Part shown: piece after piece, positions 1-5,315 of the stretch
How the letters are laid out: each line of letters starts with the position of its first letter
Position numbering within the stretch: the stretch's first letter is position 1
From: DATARH01 sp035507475
Lineage (GTDB): Bacteria; Pseudomonadota; Alphaproteobacteria; ATCC43930; CGMCC-115725
Length of the DNA: 5,315 nucleotides
Direction of reading: 5' to 3'
Assembly: GCA_035507475.1 (NCBI GenBank)
Contig: DATJOB010000058.1
Span: 1 to 5,315, forward strand
Notes under the pieces: model-generated
What the model was told of the DNA's origin: nothing
The model's database searches: none
The model's input: only the letters and a program-made list of their open reading frames with translations
Translations under genes and position numbers: made by a program

Positions 1-684
1 GCCAATCCCGGCAAGGGCACGCCGTTCGCCCGGCAGTCCAACCTCGACATCGAGACCGGTGCGGTGATCCCGGCCGAAGACCGCCGCATGATCTATCAGA
101 GGGGCAACTACCTCTGGCATTCCGACAGCTCGTTCAAGCCGGTGCCGTCGCTGTGCTCGCTGCTCTCGGCGCGGGTCGTGCCGCCGGTCGGCGGCAACAC
201 CGAATTCGCGACGATGACCGCCGCCTACGACGCGCTGCCCGACGACATCAAGCGCAAGCTCGAAGGCCTGGTGGCCGAGCACAGCCTCGTCTATTCGCGC
301 GGCACCGTCACCCCGACCGGCGCGCTCACCGGCGAGATGAAGGCCGAGCTGCCCGGCGCCTGGCAGGCGATGGTGCGCGAGAACCCGGTCACCGGCCGCA
401 AGGCGATCTATGCCGGCGCGCACGCCTCGCACGTCATCGGCTGGCCGCGCGAGGAGGGCCGCGCCTTCATCGGTTGGCTCAACGAGTTCGCGACCCAGCC
501 GCAATTCTGCTACAGCCACGCCTGGCGCGAGCGCGACCTGGTGATCTGGGACAACCGCGCCGTGCTGCACCGCGCCACCGCTTACGACGCGCAGAGCCAC
601 AAGCGGCTGATGCAGCGCACCACGGTCAATGGCGGCGTAATGACCGCCGCGCAGCCGCAACGCTACGAGCTGGCGGCCGAATAG
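1..684 (+). CDS. TauD/TfdA-family 2-oxoglutarate-dependent Fe(II) dioxygenase, 5'-truncated by the window edge
   Basis: The reading frame is open from the first base, so the start lies upstream. The 227 visible residues would be most of a protein of about 280-300 residues, lacking roughly the first 60-75. The family couples oxidative decarboxylation of 2-oxoglutarate to hydroxylation of an organic substrate, in the cytoplasm. Seen: the HxD iron motif in WHSDSSF (H40, D42 of the visible part), GGNTEF with the Thr expected to contact 2-oxoglutarate (T67), GAHASH about two thirds along, the distal iron ligand H190 in WDNRAVLHRA, and R202/R206 in KRLMQRTT, which match the 2-oxoglutarate-binding arginines of TauD. 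All active-site residues are present. WHSDSSF, LLSARVVPP, AAYDALP and GAHASH resemble TfdA (2,4-D dioxygenase) more than taurine dioxygenase, but that subgroup is broad, so 2,4-D is not implied as substrate. A GTG at 64 lies just before the HxD motif and is internal, not the start. First visible gene of a + strand operon. Confidence 0.93.
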   Translation, partial: ANPGKGTPFARQSNLDIETGAVIPAEDRRMIYQRGNYLWHSDSSFKPVPSLCSLLSARVVPPVGGNTEFATMTAAYDALPDDIKRKLEGLVAEHSLVYSRGTVTPTGALTGEMKAELPGAWQAMVRENPVTGRKAIYAGAHASHVIGWPREEGRAFIGWLNEFATQPQFCYSHAWRERDLVIWDNRAVLHRATAYDAQSHKRLMQRTTVNGGVMTAAQPQRYELAAE

Positions 685-689
685 CAACG

Positions 690-1544
690 GTGCGCCTCGC
701 GATCGTCACCGGTGCCAGCGCCGGGATCGGGCGCGCCACGGCGCTCGGCCTGGCGCGCGTCGGGATGCGGGTGCTGCTGGTCGGCCGCGACGCCGCGCGC
801 ACCGAGGCGGCGCGGCGCTTCGTCGCCGGCCGCGTTCCGGGAGCCGCGCTCGACACCGCGCTGGCCGATTTCGCCGACCTCGCGGCGGTGCGCCGGCTTG
901 CCGCCGAGCTGCTGGCGCGGCACGAACGCATCGACGTGCTCGTCAACAATGCCGGGCTGATCGCGCCGCGCCGTGCGGCGTCGGCCGACGGTTTCGAGCT
1001 GACCATCGCGGTCAACCATCTGGCGCCGTTCCTCTTGACCGGCCTGCTGCTCGACCGGCTGCGGGCGTCGGCCCCGGCCCGCATCGTCACGGTCGCCTCG
1101 GCGGCGCATCGCGGCGCGCGCCTCGACCCGGCGACGATGACCGCGCCGTCCGACTGGACGCCGCTCTCGGCCTATGGCCGCTCGAAGCTCGCCAACATCC
1201 TCTTCACCCGCGCGCTGGCGCGCCGGCTCGACCCGACGCAGATCGTCGCCAGCTGCTTGCACCCGGGGATGATCGCGACCGATATCGGCAACCGTGCCGG
1301 CACGCTCGCCGGGCTCGGCTGGCGGCTCGCCAAGCCGTTCCTCAAGGGCCCCGACAAGGGGGCGCAAACCTCGCTCTTCCTGGCGACGGTGGGCGATCCC
1401 GCGCCGTTCCACGGCGCCTATGTGGTCGACAGTGCGATCGCCGAGCCCGATGCCGCGGCGCGCGACGAGGCGCTGGGCGAGGCGCTATGGCAAGAGAGCG
1501 CGCGGCTGGTCGGGCTGCCGGCGGCAACGAGCGGGAGGCGATGA
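690..1544 (+). CDS. Short-chain dehydrogenase/reductase (classical SDR, retinol-dehydrogenase-like)
   Basis: Predicted cytoplasmic NAD(P)-dependent oxidoreductase of 284 residues interconverting an alcohol and a carbonyl; substrate unknown. Seen: Rossmann motif TGASAGIG (7-14), R15 and R33 (in VGRD) after the first two strands, which favour NADP(H), an acidic adenine-contact region near D60-D63, NNAG (86-89), N110 in NHLAPFLLT, catalytic S137 in TVASAAH, Y162 and K166 in AYGRSKLANILF, and HPG (191-193). The Asn-Ser-Tyr-Lys tetrad is complete. NHLAPFLLT and YGRSKLANILF are typical of the retinol dehydrogenase/WWOX-like branch. The GTG start at 690 puts strand beta-1 (RLAIVTG) at the N-terminus, as usual for SDRs. 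It lies 5 nt after the dioxygenase stop with no clear Shine-Dalgarno, so translation is probably coupled. The frame stays open upstream to about 153, but that is a shadow inside the dioxygenase gene. It may process the dioxygenase product; that is inference. Confidence 0.93.
   Translation: MRLAIVTGASAGIGRATALGLARVGMRVLLVGRDAARTEAARRFVAGRVPGAALDTALADFADLAAVRRLAAELLARHERIDVLVNNAGLIAPRRAASADGFELTIAVNHLAPFLLTGLLLDRLRASAPARIVTVASAAHRGARLDPATMTAPSDWTPLSAYGRSKLANILFTRALARRLDPTQIVASCLHPGMIATDIGNRAGTLAGLGWRLAKPFLKGPDKGAQTSLFLATVGDPAPFHGAYVVDSAIAEPDAAARDEALGEALWQESARLVGLPAATSGRR
1533..1538 (+). promoter_or_regulatory. Ribosome binding site of the solute-binding protein gene
   Basis: GGGAGG lies within the last codons of the SDR gene. 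It is 2 nt before the ATG at 1541 and 5 nt before the ATG at 1544. The second spacing is within the normal range, so it favours 1544. This is the only strong Shine-Dalgarno match seen at a gene junction in the window. Confidence 0.7.
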
Positions 1545-3052
1545 TGGTGAGATTGGCGGCCGGGTTGGCGCTTGCGCTTGTGCTGGGGCTTGCCGGTCCG
1601 GCGGCGGCGAGCGAATTGCGCATCGCGCTCAACGAGGACCCCGACCTGCTCGATCCGGCGCAAGGCGGCAGCTTTGTCGGCCGCGACGTGTTCGCCGCGA
1701 TGTGCGACAAGCTCGTCGACATCGCGCCCGACATGAGCTTCGTGCCGCAGCTCGCCACCGGCTGGGACTGGTCGGCCGACCGCAAGTCGCTGACCCTCCA
1801 CATCCGCGACGGTGTCGTCTTCCACGACGGGACGAGGCTCGACGCCGCGGCGGTGAAGGTCAATCTCGACCGCTATCGCACCGCGCCCGAGAGCCGGCGC
1901 AAGGGCGAGGTCAAGCCGATCGCCGACGTCGTCGTGGTCGATCCGCTGACCGTGCGGCTCGACTTGTCGGCGCCCTATGCGCCGCTGCTCGCGGTGCTCG
2001 CCGACCGCGCCGGCATGATCATGTCGCCGACCGCGCTCGCCGCGCTCGGCGACAAGATCGCGACCAAGCCGGTCTGCGCCGGTCCCTACCGCTTTGTCGA
2101 GCGCGTGCCGCAGGAGCGCATCGTGCTCGAGCGGTTCGACAAATACTGGAACCCCGCGCCTTACACGATCGATCGCGTGACCTACACGCCGGTGCCGGAC
2201 GCGACGGTGCGGCTCGCCGGGTTGCGCTCCGGCGGGTTCGACATCGTCGATCGGCTGGCGGCGAGCGACGCCGGCGCGGTGCAAGGCGATCCCGCGCTGC
2301 AATTCGTCGAGGTCACCGGGCTCGGCTACAACCTGCTGTCGATCAACCTCAACAACGGGCCGGCCGCCGACAATCCGCTCGGCAAGGACAAGCGGGTACG
2401 CGAGGCCTTCGAGCTGTCGATCGACCGCAAGATCCTCAACGACGTGGTGTTCGAAGGCCGCTTCGTGCCGTCGAACCAGTTCGAGGCGCCCGGCTCGCGC
2501 TATTGGGACGCGGCGCATCCGGTTCCTGCACGCGATGTCGCGGCGGCGAAGCGGCTGCTCGCCGCGGCCGGGGTGCCGCACCCCGCCTTCACGCTGACCA
2601 CCGGGACCGGCAGCGTCGAGCTGCAGGTGGCGCAGACGCTGCAGGCGATGGCCTCCGAAGCCGGGTTCGAGGTCAAGCTGCAGGCGGTCGAGGCGGCGAC
2701 GATGGTGCAGAAGAACAGCACCGGCGACTACCAGGCCGCCTTCGTGATCTGGAGCGGCCGGCCCGATCCCGACGGCAACATCGCGATATGGATCGCCTGC
2801 GACGGGTTCCTCAACTGGGGCAGATACTGCAACGCCGAGCTCGACCGCGACCTCGCGGCCGCGCGGGCCACCACCGACCCCGCCGAGCGCGCCAAGCTCT
2901 ATGCCGACGCCGCCGACATCTACCTCGCCGACCGTCCGACGCTGGTGCTCTATCACTTCAAGTGGCTGTGGGGGATCAGCCGCAAGCTCGCCGGGTTCGT
3001 CCCGCACCCGGACGGCCTGATCCGCCTCGCCGGGCTCAAGATCGCGCCGTAG
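1544..3052 (+). CDS. ABC transporter substrate-binding protein, family 5 (DppA/OppA/SBP_bac_5-like), periplasmic
   Basis: Predicted 502-residue receptor that captures a peptide-like or other small organic ligand in the periplasm for an ABC importer. Seen: a Sec signal peptide (MVRLAAGLALALVLGLAG, probable cleavage AAA|SELR after residue 22) with no lipobox Cys, so it should be soluble. Then come the family hallmarks: LNEDPDLLDPA (29-39), a FVPQLATGWDWS-type segment (66-77), LTLHIRDGVVFHDG (83-96), AGPYRFVE (179-186), RFDKYWN (197-203), VREAFELSIDRK (285-296) and AAAKRLLAAAG (333-343). Length fits the family. C419 and C429 are close and could form a disulfide. Stop and start overlap the SDR gene as TGATG. 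An ATG one codon earlier (1541, ATGA overlap) is possible but sits only 2 nt from the ribosome binding site. No permease or ATPase gene follows, because a convergent gene begins 12 nt after the stop. Ligand unknown: the family also binds opines, nickel, sugars and other compounds. Confidence 0.94.
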   Translation: MVRLAAGLALALVLGLAGPAAASELRIALNEDPDLLDPAQGGSFVGRDVFAAMCDKLVDIAPDMSFVPQLATGWDWSADRKSLTLHIRDGVVFHDGTRLDAAAVKVNLDRYRTAPESRRKGEVKPIADVVVVDPLTVRLDLSAPYAPLLAVLADRAGMIMSPTALAALGDKIATKPVCAGPYRFVERVPQERIVLERFDKYWNPAPYTIDRVTYTPVPDATVRLAGLRSGGFDIVDRLAASDAGAVQGDPALQFVEVTGLGYNLLSINLNNGPAADNPLGKDKRVREAFELSIDRKILNDVVFEGRFVPSNQFEAPGSRYWDAAHPVPARDVAAAKRLLAAAGVPHPAFTLTTGTGSVELQVAQTLQAMASEAGFEVKLQAVEAATMVQKNSTGDYQAAFVIWSGRPDPDGNIAIWIACDGFLNWGRYCNAELDRDLAAARATTDPAERAKLYADAADIYLADRPTLVLYHFKWLWGISRKLAGFVPHPDGLIRLAGLKIAP

Positions 3053-3064
3053 CCAGCCCCGTGC

Positions 3065-5125
3065 CTACCCCGGCTCCGCGTCGGTCACGACAAGACAGCC
3101 GAGCCGGTTCACCTCGGCGGTCTGCCCCGGCAGCAGCAGGGTCGTCGCGTCGAGCTGGGTGAGGATCGCCGGACCTGCGATGCGGTCGCCGGCGCCGAGC
3201 CGGGCGCGGTCGTAGACCGGCGCCTCGGCCGGGCCGCCGGGCAGCGCCAGCGCCTGGCGCGCGACCACGGCCGCCTGAGCCCGGCCGCCATCGGGCAGCG
3301 CCGGGAGATGCGGCGGCGGAAAGATGCCGACCGCGTCGACGCGCAGGGTCACGATCTCGACCGGCGTATCCTCCTGGGCGAAGGTATAGAGACGCTCGTG
3401 CCGGCGGTGAAACGCGGCGAGCGCGCCGCGCAACGCCGCCTTGTCGGCGCCACCCGACGGCCACGGCACGACCAGTTCGAAGCCCTGGTGGCGATAGCGC
3501 AGGCTCGCCTGCCGCGCGAGCCGGCGCGCCGCAGCCGGCACGCCCTCGGAATCGAGCCAGGCGACCGCCTCGGCTTCAAGCTCGCGATAGGTCGCGGCGA
3601 TCCGGCCGAGGTCATAATCCGGCGGCCGCTCGAGACAGGTTCGCGAGAACTCGGTCCGCAGGTTTGAGACGAGCAGTCCCAGCGCCGAGAGCACGCCCGG
3701 CGCCGGCGGCACCAGCATCGTACGGATGCCGAGGAGCCGTGCCAGCGCCGCGCCGTGCAGCGGCCCCGCGCCGCCGAACGGGACCAGCACGAAATCGCGC
3801 GGGTCGTGGCCGCGCTCGACCGAGACGACGCGGATCGCGCCGGTCATGTGATTGTCGGCGATGGCGAGGATGCCGCGCGCCGCCTCGTCCACCGACAACC
3901 CCATCGGCGCGGCGATCCGCGCCGCGATGGCGCGCCGGGCGGCGTCGCGGTCGAGCGCGAAGCTGCCGCCGAGGAGATGCGGCGGCAAATGGCCGAGCAC
4001 GAGATGCGCATCGGTCACGGTCGGCTCGATCCCGCCCTTGCCGTAGCACACCGGACCGGGCTCGGCGCCGGCGCTTTGCGGCCCGACGCTCAGCGCGCCG
4101 TCGGCCGAGCGGCGCGCGATCGAGCCGCCGCCGGCGCCGATCGTCGCGATGTCGATCATCGGCAGCGCCAGCGGCCAGTCGCCGATATGGCCGGTGGTGG
4201 TGAGGCCCGGCGCACCGTCATGGACCAGCGTGATGTCGGCCGAGGTGCCGCCGATATCGATCCCGATCAGGTTGCGGTAGCCCGCCGCGGCGCCGACGAA
4301 GGCGGCGCCGACCGCACCCGCGGCCGGGCCGGACAGCACCGTCTCGACCGGCATGCGCCGCGCCCGCTCGGCGCCGATCACGCCGCCGCTCGACTTCATC
4401 AGCAGCAGCGGCGCGGCGACGCCGGTCTCGGCGACCCGGCCGGCGAGCCGCGCGACATAGGACGAGACCACCGGCATGACATGGACGTTGAGGATCGTCG
4501 TCATGCTCCGCTCGTATTCGCGGAACACCGGCAGCACCTCGCTCGACAGCGAGACCATCGCCTCGGGCAGCAGGCGGCGGACGATCTCGCCGGCGCGCCG
4601 CTCGTGCGCCGGGTCGGCATAGCTGTGGAGGAAGACGATGGCGACCGCGGCGATGCCGGCGGCGGCGATCGCCCGCGCGGCGTCGGCGACCGCGGCCTCG
4701 TCGAGCGGCTCGATCTCGCGGCCTTCCGGATCGAGCCGGCCGGCGATCTCGAAGATCGCTTCCGGCGGCACCGGGCGTTTCGGCTTGACCCAGGCGAAGA
4801 GGCTCGAACGCCGCGGGATGTCCTGCCGGCCGATCTCGAGCGCGTATTTGAACCCGGCGGTGGTGAGGAGCGCGGTCGGCGCGCCCTTGCCTTCGAGGAT
4901 CAGATTGGTGGCGACGGTGGTGCCGTGCAGCACCCGCGCGACCGCGCCGCCCGACGCGCCGGCCTGCGCCATTGCCGCGCCGATCCCGGCGGCGAAACTG
5001 CGCGACGGATCGGCCGGCGACGAAGGCGTCTTCGCGGTGACGATCCGGCCGCTTTCCGGGTCGAAGAGGATGACGTCGGTGAAGGTTCCACCGGTGTCGA
5101 CGCCGATGACCGCGCCCGACGGCAT
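3065..5125 (-). CDS. hyuA: Hydantoinase/oxoprolinase family protein, subunit A (HyuA, N-methylhydantoinase A-like)
   Basis: Predicted 686-residue cytoplasmic subunit of the family that includes ATP-dependent N-methylhydantoinase, 5-oxoprolinase, caprolactamase and acetone or acetophenone carboxylases. Seen: Hydant_A_N domain (about 6-190) opening with the phosphate-binding GVDTGGTFTD (8-17) and HGTTVATN (67-74); central Hydantoinase_A domain (about 200-490) with REYERSMTT (202-210), SSGGV (245-249), LSGPAAGAVGA (264-274), the second nucleotide-binding motif GIDIGGTSAD (288-297), GAGGGS (330-335) and PFGGAGPLHG (449-458); C-terminal domain (about 510-680) with RYRHQGFEL (543-551) and GPAILTQLDATTLLLPGQ (651-668). 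Nothing is truncated. ATG 5125 is chosen because it lies 7 codons before GVDTGG and 8 nt after the upstream stop. A 725-residue reading from 5242 would overlap the M20 gene in another frame. No good Shine-Dalgarno is seen, so coupling to the upstream gene is likely. The usual partner HyuB is not downstream. Substrate unknown; family assignment is secure. Confidence 0.94.
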   Translation of the reverse strand: MPSGAVIGVDTGGTFTDVILFDPESGRIVTAKTPSSPADPSRSFAAGIGAAMAQAGASGGAVARVLHGTTVATNLILEGKGAPTALLTTAGFKYALEIGRQDIPRRSSLFAWVKPKRPVPPEAIFEIAGRLDPEGREIEPLDEAAVADAARAIAAAGIAAVAIVFLHSYADPAHERRAGEIVRRLLPEAMVSLSSEVLPVFREYERSMTTILNVHVMPVVSSYVARLAGRVAETGVAAPLLLMKSSGGVIGAERARRMPVETVLSGPAAGAVGAAFVGAAAGYRNLIGIDIGGTSADITLVHDGAPGLTTTGHIGDWPLALPMIDIATIGAGGGSIARRSADGALSVGPQSAGAEPGPVCYGKGGIEPTVTDAHLVLGHLPPHLLGGSFALDRDAARRAIAARIAAPMGLSVDEAARGILAIADNHMTGAIRVVSVERGHDPRDFVLVPFGGAGPLHGAALARLLGIRTMLVPPAPGVLSALGLLVSNLRTEFSRTCLERPPDYDLGRIAATYRELEAEAVAWLDSEGVPAAARRLARQASLRYRHQGFELVVPWPSGGADKAALRGALAAFHRRHERLYTFAQEDTPVEIVTLRVDAVGIFPPPHLPALPDGGRAQAAVVARQALALPGGPAEAPVYDRARLGAGDRIAGPAILTQLDATTLLLPGQTAEVNRLGCLVVTDAEPG

Positions 5126-5133
5126 CGTCGCGG

Positions 5134-5315
5134 TCAAGCCGCCGACGGCGGCTCGGTCAGGAAGCGGTGCGCGACCGCGGCATGCATCGCGATGCCGACC
5201 GCCATCGCGTCCTCGTTGAGGATCATGTGGTTCGCGTGGCACGAGGCGACGTGGTCGTGCCCGTCATGCCCTTCCGGCATGACGCCGAGGAACATCATGC
5301 AGCCCGGCATGCGCT
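5134..5315 (-). CDS. M20-family amidohydrolase/metallopeptidase (hippurate hydrolase/aminoacylase-like), C-terminal end only
   Basis: Only the last 59 complete codons are visible; the gene enters from beyond the right edge and ends at the TGA at 5134-5136. M20D enzymes are cytoplasmic metal-dependent hydrolases that release acyl groups from N-acyl amino acids or similar amides. Seen: RMPGCMMFLGV at the edge, matching the PG-x-FLG strand near the C-terminus of the family, then a His-rich stretch (H16, H19, H21, H26, H29 of the visible part) ending in CHANHMILNED. That last motif aligns with the family's HNPxYDFND segment, making H29 the probable metal ligand. The tail AMAVGIAMHAAVAHRFL matches the closing helix. 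The HNP/DFND consensus is not conserved, so this is a divergent subgroup. The stop lies 8 nt before the hyuA ATG, indicating one operon. The assignment rests on a short segment; the catalytic core is outside the window. Confidence 0.72.
   Translation of the reverse strand, partial: RMPGCMMFLGVMPEGHDGHDHVASCHANHMILNEDAMAVGIAMHAAVAHRFLTEPPSAA
5137..5153 (-). repeat. Perfect 17-nt inverted repeat at the M20-hyuA junction
   Basis: On the - strand the last sense codons of the M20 gene read AGCCGCCG-T-CGGCGGCT, a perfect 8+1+8 inverted repeat. In RNA it can fold as a 7-bp stem with a 3-nt loop, ending directly at the TGA and 11 nt before the hyuA ATG. It is not followed by a U-tract, so it is not a terminator. 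Its right arm holds the only SD-like GGCGG near hyuA, so it might mask hyuA initiation until a ribosome translates through it. CCG/CGG repeats arise easily by chance in DNA this GC-rich. Confidence 0.4.

Noticed and set aside
153..689. An upstream extension of the SDR frame that would add 179 residues.
   Set aside because: It lies entirely inside the dioxygenase gene in another frame, is Arg-rich without a domain, and the SDR Rossmann fold begins right after the GTG at 690.
1544..1612. A lipoprotein signal on the binding protein.
   Set aside because: There is no Cys in the signal region. The cleavage site is AAA|S, typical of signal peptidase I, so a soluble periplasmic protein is expected.
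1418..3007. A 529-codon open frame on the - strand opposite the binding protein gene.
   Set aside because: Its product is rich in Arg, Gly, Val, His and Asp with no recognisable domain, as expected for the antisense of a GC-rich gene. The + strand frame carries the full family-5 signature and a signal peptide.
3029..3074. GCCGGG and CCCGGC arms across the convergent junction as a possible terminator hairpin.
   Set aside because: Only 6 bp with a loop of about 34 nt and no T-tract on either side; expected by chance at this GC content.
1294..3162. A 622-codon + strand open frame overlapping the SDR and binding protein genes.
   Set aside because: It is an Arg/Ala-rich shadow frame crossing three real gene boundaries with no motif.
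5184..5195. A 12-bp perfect palindrome, GCATCGCGATGC, as a possible operator.
   Set aside because: It lies inside the M20 coding sequence far from any promoter and is explained by common Ile/Ala/Met codons.
3308..5219. Several + strand open frames opposite hyuA (e.g. 3664-4203, 4638-5219).
   Set aside because: Low-complexity Arg/Ala/Ser/Pro translations with no domains, antisense to a full-length, motif-complete HyuA.
5126..5242. An upstream start for hyuA giving 725 residues.
   Set aside because: The extra 39 residues are low-complexity and Arg-rich, and overlap the M20 coding frame, which ends in a recognisable family C-terminus. ATG 5125 fits the family N-terminus.

Overview
The window comes from a GC-rich genome, roughly 70% GC judged by eye, with strong G/C preference at third codon positions. 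Five genes are tightly packed, with almost no non-coding DNA. The gene families (a TfdA-like dioxygenase, a periplasmic family-5 binding protein with a Sec signal, HyuA, and an M20 amidohydrolase) suggest a metabolically versatile Gram-negative, probably a proteobacterium of soil or water. An alphaproteobacterium is my guess, not a demonstrated placement.

Left part, + strand: the 3' portion of a TauD/TfdA-type 2-oxoglutarate/Fe(II) dioxygenase (1-684) is followed after 5 nt by a classical short-chain dehydrogenase/reductase (690-1544, GTG start). The reductase overlaps by 1 nt a family-5 (DppA/OppA-like) extracellular solute-binding protein (1544-3052). The three genes look like one translationally coupled operon: a soluble receptor for an imported compound plus two redox enzymes that could act on it. 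No permease or ATPase of the transporter lies in the window.

Right part, - strand: the last 59 codons of an M20-type amidohydrolase (5134-5315) are followed after 8 nt by a full-length hydantoinase/oxoprolinase A subunit, HyuA (3065-5125). The two also look like an operon, suited to hydrolysing amide or cyclic amide bonds. The usual HyuB partner is not downstream of hyuA, because the opposing operon ends there.

The two operons converge tail to tail with only 12 nt between their stop codons. Together they look like an uptake and catabolism locus for an unidentified small organic, possibly nitrogen-containing, compound. The substrate cannot be read from the sequence. I found no RNA genes, CRISPR arrays, mobile elements, attachment sites or convincing rho-independent terminators. 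No single element stands out as a clearly new system. The most notable points are the apparently HyuB-less HyuA next to an M20 gene, the unusual His-rich C-terminus of that M20 protein, and a binding protein without visible transporter partners.
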